Source of the DNA: Candidatus Zambryskibacteria bacterium RIFOXYD1_FULL_40_13
GTDB lineage: Bacteria > Patescibacteriota > Minisyncoccia > Phycocordibacterales > DATDWN01
NCBI GenBank assembly: GCA_001824295.1
Contig: MHWY01000004.1
Coordinates: forward strand, 47,095-80,811
Direction of reading: 5' to 3'
DNA length: 33,717 nt
Shown: positions 1-7,750 of the stretch, one piece after another
Position numbering within the stretch: the stretch's first letter is position 1
Layout: the number at the start of each line of letters is the position of its first letter
The notes under the pieces: model-generated
Told to the model about the DNA's origin: nothing
The model's input: only the letters and a program-made list of their open reading frames with translations
Databases searched by the model: none
Made by a program: the position numbers and the translations under genes

Positions 1-2
1 GT

Positions 3-626
3 GTCTATCCACTAGATCTTATTGTGGCCTTGGATAGGTCTGGTAGCATGAGGTCTGAAAATGTGGACCCACCAGAGCCGTTTAATACTGTCATTAATAC
101 CGCAAAGAATTTTATAAATAATCTTACAGACGAGGACCAAGTTGCTGTCACTTCCTTTGGGACAAACTCAAAACAAGAAAGCACTTTATCCCTCAATAAA
201 AATGTTGCTATAGAAGCTATTAATAATTTATCCTTGGGCACAACAACGGAACAAACAAATATCACTGAAGGTCTGGCAAGCGCGTTTAATGAATTGAAAT
301 CCTCCCGAGGGAGAGTAAACAGTAAAAGTGTGTTGGTGTTGTTGACGGATGGAATTCCGACAGAGCCAAAAAGAGTGGTTGCAGATTATCCAATGACTTC
401 TGCCCAAGCCATTTCTGCTCAAATAAAAGATTCAGGAATAACTATATACACGATTGGTTTGGGTAAGGAGGTTAGTGACCAGTTTTTGAAGAGTATCAGT
501 TCTGACGCGGGGCATTATTTTTACGCTCCGAATAAAGAAATGCTTTCGGATATATATAACAAGATCACATCTAATCTTTGTATAAAAAAACCAAATGTTA
601 TAAATGTAATATATCGTGTTCTATAA
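3..626 (+). CDS. vWA-domain protein, C-terminal part (5' end outside window)
   Basis: The reading frame is open from the first bases of the window, so the start lies upstream; the GTG at 24 used by the ORF track is internal to the domain. The visible part is a von Willebrand factor A domain. It starts in the first beta strand (LIVALDRSGSM) with the metal-binding MIDAS motif D-x-S-x-S, continues through DEDQVAVTSFG, and has the later MIDAS aspartate in VLVLLTDGIPTEP. The last strand-helix unit (ITIYTIGLGKEV) and a short tail end the protein. Domains of this type bind Mg2+ and usually mediate protein-protein contacts; in bacteria with this gene context they are often part of larger secreted or envelope proteins. 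No membrane segment is seen in the visible part. The end is followed at once by rodA. The exact function is unknown. Family assignment is secure, the role is inferred. Confidence 0.85.
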   Translation, partial: VYPLDLIVALDRSGSMRSENVDPPEPFNTVINTAKNFINNLTDEDQVAVTSFGTNSKQESTLSLNKNVAIEAINNLSLGTTTEQTNITEGLASAFNELKSSRGRVNSKSVLVLLTDGIPTEPKRVVADYPMTSAQAISAQIKDSGITIYTIGLGKEVSDQFLKSISSDAGHYFYAPNKEMLSDIYNKITSNLCIKKPNVINVIYRVL

Positions 627-633
627 ATTCATT

Positions 634-1767
634 ATGTATTTATTTCACATAAAGAATTTTCTTAAAAATATAGACTGGGTTTTGTTCATCTCTGCAATCC
701 TAGTAACTCTTGCGGGACTAGTGACTATGAATTCGTTTGTTGACAATAGCCGTTTTTTTGAAAGACAAACTACGTGGCTCGTAGTTTCCATTCTGGTATT
801 TTTTATTGCTAGTTTTGTAGACTGGGGGTTTTTGAAAAACACGCGGATTATTGTAACACTATTTGCTTTGTCTGTTGGGTTACTCTCATTACTTTTTATA
901 TTAGGTAGTGTATTTAAGGGTGCACAAAGCTGGTTTAATCTTGGCGCCTTCTCCTTTCAGCCCGCTGACCCCATTAAGCTTGTTATAATTCTGCTCCTAT
1001 CAAAATATTTTTCTAGGAGACACATTGAAATTGCAAATATACGGCACATTTTAGTTTCTGGGTTTTATGTTTTTGTTGTCTTTGTTTTAGTATTTTTACA
1101 ACCAGATTTTGGGTCGGCTATTATTATTTTTTTTATATGGCTTGGGATGGTCCTTGTTTCTGGAATATCAAAAAAACACTTGCTCGCAGTGTTTCTTATC
1201 GCGGTGGTCGTTTTTGGTGGGTTATGGTTTTTTGCTTTCAAACCATATCAAAAAAGTAGAATTATCAGTTTTATTCATCCTCTAACAGATATACGTGGTA
1301 CTGGATATAATGCGTATCAGTCTACTATCGCAGTTGGCTCAGGGGAGCTCTTTGGTAAGGGGATTGGATATGGAACTCAAAGCAAATTACAATTTTTACC
1401 AGAATACCAGACAGACTTTATATTTGCAGCTTTTGCCGAAGAGTGGGGCTTCGCTGGGGTTGTTTTGCTCTTTATTTTGTATGGAACAATTTTTTGGCGA
1501 CTACTCCAAATAGCCTTTAAGGGAAACGGTAATTTTGAGATTTTATTTGGTGTTGGTCTGTGTATTTTGCTCTTGGTACACACAATTATTCATGTTGGTA
1601 TGAATATAGGATTGTTGCCAGTTACAGGTAACACCTTGCCATTTATGAGCTACGGTGGGAGTCATTTGCTAACAGAATTTTTGGGGCTAGGAATGCTTAT
1701 GGGGATGAGGAGAGGGGCGCGAGCGGTGCATAAGGAGATTGCCTCCAACGAAATGGTTGGTATATAA
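634..1767 (+). CDS. rodA: RodA/FtsW/SpoVE-family peptidoglycan glycosyltransferase (RodA-like)
   Basis: This is a polytopic membrane protein of about 377 aa with roughly ten hydrophobic segments, the usual size for SEDS-family enzymes, which polymerise lipid II into glycan strands. Family signatures are visible: KGAQSWFNLGAFSFQPADPIKL, LQPDFGSA, the long extracellular segment with GTGYNAYQSTIAVGSGELFGKG, FLPEYQTDFIFAAFAEEWGF, and the C-terminal PVTGNTLPFMSYGGSHLL. The pattern matches RodA (elongation) better than FtsW, but the split is not certain from sequence alone. I prefer the ATG at 634 over the GTG at 616, which would overlap the vWA gene by 11 nt; neither has a Shine-Dalgarno motif. 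No partner transpeptidase is in the window, although one could lie upstream. The stop codon lies inside the first bases of a 123-bp palindromic repeat. Confidence 0.92.
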   Translation: MYLFHIKNFLKNIDWVLFISAILVTLAGLVTMNSFVDNSRFFERQTTWLVVSILVFFIASFVDWGFLKNTRIIVTLFALSVGLLSLLFILGSVFKGAQSWFNLGAFSFQPADPIKLVIILLLSKYFSRRHIEIANIRHILVSGFYVFVVFVLVFLQPDFGSAIIIFFIWLGMVLVSGISKKHLLAVFLIAVVVFGGLWFFAFKPYQKSRIISFIHPLTDIRGTGYNAYQSTIAVGSGELFGKGIGYGTQSKLQFLPEYQTDFIFAAFAEEWGFAGVVLLFILYGTIFWRLLQIAFKGNGNFEILFGVGLCILLLVHTIIHVGMNIGLLPVTGNTLPFMSYGGSHLLTEFLGLGMLMGMRRGARAVHKEIASNEMVGI

Positions 1768-1888
1768 AACTCGCAAAATCACCTCATCTGCGTTGTTGCA
1801 GTTCAATTTTGTTCATTCACCGTACGACAAGTACGGCTCATTCACAAAATCTCCTGCGCCTAGCATCTAAGGCAATTTTCCGAGTTTT
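1766..1888. repeat. 123-bp imperfect palindromic element between convergent genes
   Basis: The ends are a perfect inverted pair, AAAACTCG and CGAGTTTT. The arms continue with imperfect pairing (CAAAATcaCCT against the complement of AGGcaATTTTC; TTTTGTTCATTCA against TGAATGAGCC), and the centre is CCGTACGACAAGTACGG. The rodA stop codon overlaps the left end, and the convergent minus-strand gene stops 8 nt beyond the right end. It could work as a two-way terminator or be a small non-autonomous mobile element of MITE type. No transposase is seen. Confidence 0.6.
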
Positions 1889-1895
1889 ATTACAC

Positions 1896-2396
1896 TCAAG
1901 TACGATGTGGTGGAGTTCGATTTGGGTTACCAAATGCGTCTGCTATAAGACCATAAATCTCCCCTGGTTCAGCAATTTGGCTTGCTACTCTTAAAACAAA
2001 TTCTCGTGCAGAAGTTGGCCAATTATATTTTTCTAGGATATTGCGATTGGTGTCCAGTAATTTTTGTAGTGCTTTTGGGTGATACGCAAATAATGCTCCA
2101 GCAAATACAAAAGTATCGGGTCCAGGCTCTAAAACTATAACCTCAACTCCTCTTTCATTTAAGTATTTTGTAAGCTCTTCTTCGTTTCTATCAGAAAACT
2201 TCCCCAGAGTGTTTAGCGGTAAATAGCCCATTGGCTTTTCAGGACCAATGCGATATAGGTCTTCCATGTATATTACTCCAGGATTTTCAATTAAAAATTT
2301 CTTTTTTTCTGGTTCGGTAATTTCAAATTTTTTCTCTGGCTCTTCCTGAATCTCGAATTTTTTTGGTTCATTTATCTCAAATTTGTGCCTTTCCAT
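1896..2396 (-). CDS. hypothetical protein with N-terminal KKFEI-type repeats
   Basis: I do not recognise this 166-aa protein. The N-terminus (about residues 1-40) is made of four tandem short motifs, HKFEINEP, KKFEIQEEPE, KKFEITEPE and KKFLIENPG, giving a highly charged, probably extended segment. The rest, from about residue 41, looks like a compact soluble alpha/beta domain (VEVIVLEPGPDTFVFAGALFAYHP; AREFVLRVASQIAEPGEIYGLIADAF). There is no signal peptide or membrane segment. The gene starts 1 nt after the stop of the upstream glycosyltransferase on the same strand, so the two are probably cotranscribed. A TATAAT box 7 nt upstream of its ATG, inside the end of the glycosyltransferase gene, could also give it its own leaderless transcript. 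Coding status is well supported by length and context, function is unknown. Confidence 0.75.
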   Translation of the reverse strand: MERHKFEINEPKKFEIQEEPEKKFEITEPEKKKFLIENPGVIYMEDLYRIGPEKPMGYLPLNTLGKFSDRNEEELTKYLNERGVEVIVLEPGPDTFVFAGALFAYHPKALQKLLDTNRNILEKYNWPTSAREFVLRVASQIAEPGEIYGLIADAFGNPNRTPPHRT

Positions 2397-2397
2397 A

Positions 2398-3549
2398 TTA
2401 TTGATTATATAAATTAATTGTCTTTTCTAACATTTGTTTAAGAGAAAATTCTTTTTCCATGCGTTCTTGGAGTTTGAGGCCAAACATTTTTCGCTCGCTA
2501 GGATAGTCTATCATATATTGTATGGCTTTTGTTATTTGTTCAACATTTGTTTTTTCAACTAGAATTCCGTTTGTGTCACTTGTTATGATATCTGGAATAC
2601 CACCAACAGAGCTTGCTATAACAGGTAGGCCAGCGAGACCGGCTTCAAGGATGGTATAGGGGAGACCTTCTTTAACTGAAGTCAGTGTAAAAATATCAAA
2701 GGCCTTCAAGTACTGATTTGCTTCTGAAAGAAAACCAACAAGAAAAACTTTGTTCTCCATGTTGTTGGCTTTTAGTAATTTTTCCAAATTTTGTCTCTCT
2801 TCTCCTTCCCCAATAATAAAACAAATAAAAGGAGTATCTATTTTGCTAAGTGCAGATATTGTGTACTCCAGCCCCTTGTTTTTATGAAGTTCAGAAATTG
2901 TTCCAAGCCACAAAACTGACTCTGCTGACATTTCATATCCACAGCGTAATAGCAACTCTTTTCTTGCAATCTCCTTTTCTACAAAAGAAATCTTATCCAC
3001 CCCGTTTTTTATTAGAGTAACTTTGTTTTTAGAGAAAGGCATTCTAAGTGCTTGTTTTCTTTCTTTTTCGGCAATAACAATTGTTTTGTGACTTAGCAAA
3101 ACAGTCAGCCAAGATAAAAGCAGAATAAACATTTTACCGAGTTTACTTCTAGTTTCATTGAAGGTCCAACCGTGAACGGTAAAAATGATTTTCTTTATTC
3201 CAAGCAATCTACCGACTACAGTCCCTAATCCTCCCGCCTTTGGGCTATTTAAGTGCAGTACATCTGGAGATTCTTTCCTCAGTATCTTAAGAAGAAAAAG
3301 AAAACTCCTTATCTCTGAAAGTACAGAGATGTCACGCCTTAAACCTGCAATTTCATACGTTCTAATATTTTTTTCTTCCAACCTATCCTTCAATATCTTT
3401 CCTTCGCCCACAACAACAAATACATCATAGCTATTTTTAGGCAGGGAAGTTGCAAGTGAGTAAACGTATTTTTGGGCACCTCCCCATACCCCTTTTGTGA
3501 CAAAAAAACACACTTTTTTCTTCGGTTTTATATCCCTTAAATCTTGCAT
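2398..3549 (-). CDS. GT4-family glycosyltransferase
   Basis: The 383-aa protein has the two-domain GT-B layout of family 4 retaining glycosyltransferases. The N-terminal acceptor domain starts with KKVCFFVTKGVWGGAQKYVYSLA, including the typical G-G-A-x-x loop, and carries VLHLNSPKAGGLG and FTVHGWTF. The C-terminal donor domain has VLWLGTISELHKNKG, FICFIIGEGEER and the EX7E signature in KEGLPYTILEAGLAGLPVIAS. The family transfers a sugar from a nucleotide-sugar donor, most often at the inner membrane during polysaccharide or glycolipid assembly. The donor and acceptor cannot be read from the sequence. It is divergent from the adjacent sugar transferase, with overlapping promoter regions in only 36 nt. 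The ATG is preceded, 8 nt upstream, by a TAAAAT box and no Shine-Dalgarno motif. Confidence 0.93.
   Translation of the reverse strand: MQDLRDIKPKKKVCFFVTKGVWGGAQKYVYSLATSLPKNSYDVFVVVGEGKILKDRLEEKNIRTYEIAGLRRDISVLSEIRSFLFLLKILRKESPDVLHLNSPKAGGLGTVVGRLLGIKKIIFTVHGWTFNETRSKLGKMFILLLSWLTVLLSHKTIVIAEKERKQALRMPFSKNKVTLIKNGVDKISFVEKEIARKELLLRCGYEMSAESVLWLGTISELHKNKGLEYTISALSKIDTPFICFIIGEGEERQNLEKLLKANNMENKVFLVGFLSEANQYLKAFDIFTLTSVKEGLPYTILEAGLAGLPVIASSVGGIPDIITSDTNGILVEKTNVEQITKAIQYMIDYPSERKMFGLKLQERMEKEFSLKQMLEKTINLYNQ
2404..2409 (-). promoter_or_regulatory. candidate -10 box (TATAAT) for the KKFEI-repeat gene
   Basis: On the minus strand TATAAT is followed by 7 nt and then the ATG at 2396. A start of transcription at the usual distance would fall at or next to the ATG, giving a leaderless mRNA. 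No convincing -35 was identified, and the box lies inside the end of the upstream gene, so this is tentative. Confidence 0.4.
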
Positions 3550-3572
3550 ATTTCATTATTTTAACATATAAT
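3544..3572 (+). promoter_or_regulatory. sigma70-type promoter for the sugar transferase
   Basis: TTGCAT (3544-3549), a 17-nt spacer, then a perfect TATAAT (3567-3572). The ATG at 3586 is 13 nt after the -10, so the 5' leader would be only a few nucleotides. The -35 overlaps the start codon of the divergent glycosyltransferase. Confidence 0.7.
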
Positions 3573-3585
3573 ATTGCTACTTTCC

Positions 3586-4932
3586 ATGAGTAATCTCATT
3601 AAAAAAGAAGCAATTATTCTCTTTTTTGGAGACCTATTTTTCTTTGCTTTTTCTCTTTGGTTTTCACTTTATATTCGTTTTGCGGAAATTCCAGCTTGGG
3701 ATTTGTTCAAGGTGCACCTAGCCCCATTTTCTATACTTTTTTTGGTCTGGGTTTTGGTCTATTTTATTGCGGGATTGTATGAAAAGCATACCTTGATTCT
3801 TAAGAGTCGGTTGCCTGGTATTATATTCAATACGCAAGTTATCAACAGTGTTTTTGCAGTTGCTTTCTTTTATATAATTCCAGTCTTTGGCATTACACCA
3901 AAAACCATTCTCTTTATTTATCTTCTTGTCTCTTTTGTTTGTATTTTGCTCTGGAGACTCTATGGTAATGTTTTTTTTAGTGATAACGAGAAGCAACCTG
4001 CTTTACTTATTGGCTCCGGGGAAGAGATGAAAGAGCTTCTTTTTGAAGTAAACAATAATAACAGATATAATCTTACTTTTGTTTCCTCAATTGATGTATC
4101 TGATGTTTCCTCAATGGATATTCAGGAAGATGTAGTGACTGCGGTGTACTCAAACGATATAAAAATTATTGCAGTTGATTTTTCCCACGAAAACATGGCA
4201 CCTCTCCTGCCACACTTGTATAACCTGATTTTCTCTAAAGTTCGCTTTATTGACTCTCATCGTATATATGAAGATATCTTTGACAGGATTCCTTTGTCTC
4301 TCGTCACTTATAGTTGGTTTTTGGAAAACATCTCCGTCTCCCCTAAATTTACTTATGATTTTCTAAAGAGAGTAATGGATACTATTTTGTCTTTCATATT
4401 AGGACTTCTTTCTTTGGTTTTTTATCCATTTGTTTATGTTGCCATAAAGCTAGATGATGGTGGTGCTATATTTATCTCGCAGGAGCGTGTGGGAAAAGAT
4501 GGAAAAAATATATGTTTGTATAAGTTTAGGTCAATGACAAGAAATGAGATTAACCTGTCATCTGGTGGTGAAAACAAAATAACTAAGGTTGGAAATTTTT
4601 TACGTAAGACCAGAATAGACGAACTCCCACAACTATGGAATGTATTCAAGGGAGACATTTCACTTATTGGACCACGACCAGAATTGCCTTCTGGGGTGGC
4701 TATATATGATAAGGAGATTCCATACTACAACATAAGGCATCTAATAAAGCCTGGACTTTCTGGTTGGGCTCAAATTCACCAAGAAAATCATCCACACCAC
4801 AGAGCGGAAATAAACCTAACCAGAGAGAAACTGACATATGATATTTTTTATATTAAGAATCGGTCTTTTTGGTTGGATATTAAAATAGCCCTTAAAACAA
4901 TTAAGGCACTAATATCAAGACAGGGGCTGTAA
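3586..4932 (+). CDS. polyprenyl-phosphate sugar-1-phosphate transferase (bacterial sugar transferase family)
   Basis: This integral membrane enzyme of 448 aa begins with about four membrane helices (residues about 8-125), followed by a CoA-binding-like/Rossmann linker domain (LLIGSGEEMKELLFEV) and a fifth hydrophobic stretch (about 261-290). It ends in a bacterial sugar transferase catalytic domain: LKRVMDTIL, ISQERVGKDGKNICLYKFRSM, FLRKTRIDELPQLWNVFKGDISLIGPRPE and IKPGLSGWAQI. Relatives such as WcaJ and WbaP put the first sugar phosphate on undecaprenyl phosphate, which starts exopolysaccharide, O-antigen or protein-glycan assembly. Architecture and length fit the full-length family. I chose ATG 3586 over TTG 3574 because the promoter's expected start point lies between them. 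It is the probable initiating enzyme for glycosyltransferases in this window, though that link is inferred. Confidence 0.93.
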   Translation: MSNLIKKEAIILFFGDLFFFAFSLWFSLYIRFAEIPAWDLFKVHLAPFSILFLVWVLVYFIAGLYEKHTLILKSRLPGIIFNTQVINSVFAVAFFYIIPVFGITPKTILFIYLLVSFVCILLWRLYGNVFFSDNEKQPALLIGSGEEMKELLFEVNNNNRYNLTFVSSIDVSDVSSMDIQEDVVTAVYSNDIKIIAVDFSHENMAPLLPHLYNLIFSKVRFIDSHRIYEDIFDRIPLSLVTYSWFLENISVSPKFTYDFLKRVMDTILSFILGLLSLVFYPFVYVAIKLDDGGAIFISQERVGKDGKNICLYKFRSMTRNEINLSSGGENKITKVGNFLRKTRIDELPQLWNVFKGDISLIGPRPELPSGVAIYDKEIPYYNIRHLIKPGLSGWAQIHQENHPHHRAEINLTREKLTYDIFYIKNRSFWLDIKIALKTIKALISRQGL

Positions 4933-4947
4933 ATTATCCACACTCCA

Positions 4948-4976
4948 TACACAACACATTTTTTTTATAGTATAAT
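4948..4976 (+). promoter_or_regulatory. promoter of the 155-aa membrane protein gene
   Basis: A weak TACACA (-35 like, 4 of 6) is followed by 17 nt and a perfect TATAAT at 4971-4976. The ATG at 4983 starts 6 nt later, so the transcript should be leaderless. Confidence 0.6.
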
Positions 4977-4982
4977 TAATCC

Positions 4983-5450
4983 ATGATTAATAATACTATA
5001 TTAAGATATTTTTATATTGTTTTAATTATCTTGATTGTGTTGTTACTTGGTGTTTTCTTTTACACGAGAGACTCGTCAGAGGAACCATATCAAGTGTTAA
5101 CTTCTTCTGTTTATGAAAAAGGAACAAAAGTTGATTTGTACAGAGATCTTCCACCTGATTTTCCACAAGAAATTGTTTTAGAGGACAAGGTGCTTGATTA
5201 TTCTGGAAGCGTTATTAACCCACAAGGCAAAACCCAGACAACGGTATCATATATTTCAGACAAACGCTCACAGAACATAGTGGATATCTATATAAAATAT
5301 TTACCAGATGTCGGATGGACTGTCGTTGAAAAAATATCTTACCCAAATGTATCAATTATAAGGGCCGAGAAGGGGGGGGATAAGGTTATTGTATCTATTG
5401 CCCCAGTCAATGGTTCTGGGGTAATGGTCACTTTTCAATATGAAAAATAA
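4983..5450 (+). CDS. small N-terminally anchored membrane protein, unknown function
   Basis: The 155-aa protein has one hydrophobic helix near the N-terminus (about residues 8-27, YFYIVLIILIVLLLGVFFY). An outside-facing domain follows, containing LPPDFPQEIVLEDKVLDYSGSV and a strand-rich end (TVVEKISYPNVSIIRAE, KVIVSIAPVNGSGVMVTFQYE). The middle, KRSQNIVDIYIKYLPDVGWTVVE, resembles a repeated theme in small envelope proteins in which a YIKYL..GW segment is packed against a sheet, but I cannot name the family. It overlaps the next gene, the first giant secreted protein, by 11 nt, and the two are probably cotranslated from the TATAAT promoter just upstream. It may serve the surface-protein locus, but nothing in the sequence proves it. 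Confidence 0.8.
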   Translation: MINNTILRYFYIVLIILIVLLLGVFFYTRDSSEEPYQVLTSSVYEKGTKVDLYRDLPPDFPQEIVLEDKVLDYSGSVINPQGKTQTTVSYISDKRSQNIVDIYIKYLPDVGWTVVEKISYPNVSIIRAEKGGDKVIVSIAPVNGSGVMVTFQYEK

Positions 5451-7725
5451 TATTAAACATATGAATAGTGTTTTTTCTAAATTTTTTATTATAAGTGTTG
5501 TCTTGCTAATAGGAATTGTTTATTTAAATCCCACACATGTATATGGATTGGGCGTTTGTGCTCCTGATTTTCCGGGTAGTGTTGGTACTCCCAGGATAAC
5601 AGTTGATATAAATGGTACAAGTTATTCAGAGAATAATTCTGTCACCGTACAATCGGGTTCCAAGGTTTCTTTTGTTGTTCATACTTACGCAGAACCTAGT
5701 TCGGTAAACACAGTTAGTTATCCAGGAGGTTCCAATATGTATTATGCCCCAAATAGTGGTGGAAGAAGCTACACGACGGAAACAATGAATAGTAACGGAA
5801 CAATATACGTTTCTGTGGAGCAGAATTGTGATGAAGAATGGGATGATGCTAGTGGTCACCACGGGCCATTCCCCGCTCCATTTAAGGAAATATCAATTAA
5901 TCTTAACGTGTCTTCACCATCAGTTAACGGCTCTTGTTCCCCAACTCACTACAACTGTTCCGCAGGAAACAGGGGTAATACGGAAGAGAGAAGCGATGAA
6001 TACAGATGGTGGTGTAATGGTACGAATGGAGGTACTAATAAACTATGTACGGAAACAAAAACATCCACACCTCCACCCACCAATCCAACCAAAATTAACG
6101 GTTCTTGCTCTCCAACTCACTATAACTGTTCTTTAGGTACCCTTGGTCCAACAGCAGAATATCCTGACCAATATCAGTGGTGGTGCAATGGTACGAATGG
6201 AGGTACTAATAAATTATGTTCTGAATCAAAGTCAACCTCTCCTGTTAACGGTTCTTGCTCTCCAACCCACTACAACTGTTCTCTGGGTACCCTTGGTCCA
6301 ACAGCAGAGTATTCCAACCAGTATCAATGGTGGTGCAATGGCAAGAATGGTGGCACAAACAGACTGTGTGTTGAAATGAAATCCGCACCAATTAATGCTT
6401 CATGCTCTCCAACTCACTACAACTGTATTCTTGGAAATTTGGGTGCGACAGAAGAGAGAAGTGATGAATACAGATGGTGGTGTAATAGTCCGAATGGTGG
6501 AAGTAATGTTCTATGTTCAGAAGTAAAAACCTCCAAAATCTGTTCAATAAATTCTTTTACGGCCGACAATTCAAATCCAAACCTAGGTACTGGTACAACA
6601 CTAAGATTTTCTTTAAGTGGTTCTAACACAACTTGGTCTCTTGCTTTATTAGCTGGAACAACCCAACCCTCTTCTAGCTCTGGTGTAAATTCCGGTACAG
6701 TTACAACAGGTAACTTAAATGCGGTTCATATCTATAGATTAACCTGTGACAACACAACCAGAGATTTAACAGTCATCCCAAAGAATTTACCACCACAAAC
6801 ATGTCAGAATCCATCTGCTAGTAACTATGGTGGCCCACTTCCATGCGTTTTTGTTCCTCCAGGAGGAGTATCAGTTGATGTATTAATAAAGAAAAGCATT
6901 GAGTCAGATAGTCAATACAGAAGCAGTTTATCTCTTGCAAGTAGTGAAACCAATGCGCCGTTGCGAATACTATATACGGTTGCTAATGCCAACAACTGTA
7001 TAGGGATTGGCTCATGGTCCGGGGTGCGGCATAACTACACAGATTCTGATCCAGTAACAGGACCAACCACACCTGGAACATATTATTATGGTGTGAGATG
7101 TACTGGTACCTCTGGGGGCGTGGCTGAGGATTCAGTTACTGTGGTTATGAGTTCTTTGCCGAACGAAACATGTCGAGACATTAACGCAGATAATTATGGT
7201 GGACCGACGCCATGCACATACAATCAACAGGTAAATGGTTCTTGTGGAGACAGAAACACAACCTATGTTTTTGGTACAGAAGATTATCCTGCTGAAAGCA
7301 AGTTCTGTTCACTTGGAACACTGAGAACAAATAGTGGCTTAGTACCTGTTTTTCCACAACCCGGTGAAAGTACATCTTGGTTTTGTGATGGTATAAATGG
7401 AGGTGGAAATGCTGGACCGTGTACGACACGTCTAGATGTGCAAACATTTAGAATTACCGCAGAACATTCAACTGGTGGTACTGTAAAAAGTACAACAGAT
7501 AGCAACATAAATTGTGGGGACAATTGCTCCCATAATTATGGGGTGGGAAGTAGTGTTACTTTACAAGCTCTTCCTGGTTCAACTTATTGGAAGCTTGGTG
7601 GGTGGATAACTTCTCCACCAAGTATTTGTATGGGGGATGGTTTGTGTGTCATTAGTAATATTGACAAGAATGTGACAGCCAGAGCAGTGTTTGTTTTAAG
7701 AGCATTTAACTATATAGAATTTTAG
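5440..7725 (+). CDS. large secreted Cys-rich repeat protein 1
   Basis: The 761-aa protein has a signal peptide (about residues 1-36, FFIISVVLLIGIVYLNPTHVYG). Next come a strand-rich domain, four tandem 46-aa repeats of the form NGSCSPTHYNC...WWCNGxNGGTNxLCxExK (about 165-365, four cysteines each), and an Ig-like stretch. Two C-x(5)-A-x-NYGGPxPC elements flank a PKD-like domain. The C-terminus is shared with the next two genes: a CGDRNTTYVFG...WFCDGINGG Cys-rich module, an InlB-like repeat (VTLQALPGSTYWKLGGW) and the final residues FNYIEF. There is no LPXTG motif or C-terminal membrane helix. The repeat resembles a Cys-rich module I know from many Parcubacteria surface proteins (WtWtC.G..GGt...C). 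It is likely exported by Sec and stabilised by disulfides. Its ligand is unknown, and adhesion or cell contact is inferred. The alternative start is Met8. Confidence 0.88.
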   Translation: MKNNIKHMNSVFSKFFIISVVLLIGIVYLNPTHVYGLGVCAPDFPGSVGTPRITVDINGTSYSENNSVTVQSGSKVSFVVHTYAEPSSVNTVSYPGGSNMYYAPNSGGRSYTTETMNSNGTIYVSVEQNCDEEWDDASGHHGPFPAPFKEISINLNVSSPSVNGSCSPTHYNCSAGNRGNTEERSDEYRWWCNGTNGGTNKLCTETKTSTPPPTNPTKINGSCSPTHYNCSLGTLGPTAEYPDQYQWWCNGTNGGTNKLCSESKSTSPVNGSCSPTHYNCSLGTLGPTAEYSNQYQWWCNGKNGGTNRLCVEMKSAPINASCSPTHYNCILGNLGATEERSDEYRWWCNSPNGGSNVLCSEVKTSKICSINSFTADNSNPNLGTGTTLRFSLSGSNTTWSLALLAGTTQPSSSSGVNSGTVTTGNLNAVHIYRLTCDNTTRDLTVIPKNLPPQTCQNPSASNYGGPLPCVFVPPGGVSVDVLIKKSIESDSQYRSSLSLASSETNAPLRILYTVANANNCIGIGSWSGVRHNYTDSDPVTGPTTPGTYYYGVRCTGTSGGVAEDSVTVVMSSLPNETCRDINADNYGGPTPCTYNQQVNGSCGDRNTTYVFGTEDYPAESKFCSLGTLRTNSGLVPVFPQPGESTSWFCDGINGGGNAGPCTTRLDVQTFRITAEHSTGGTVKSTTDSNINCGDNCSHNYGVGSSVTLQALPGSTYWKLGGWITSPPSICMGDGLCVISNIDKNVTARAVFVLRAFNYIEF

Positions 7726-7750
7726 AATTAAAATTAGTAATCAAACCATT

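Noticed and set aside
1809-1994. 61-aa plus-strand ORF
   Set aside because: It lies in the palindromic element and antisense to the KKFEI gene, without a supported start.
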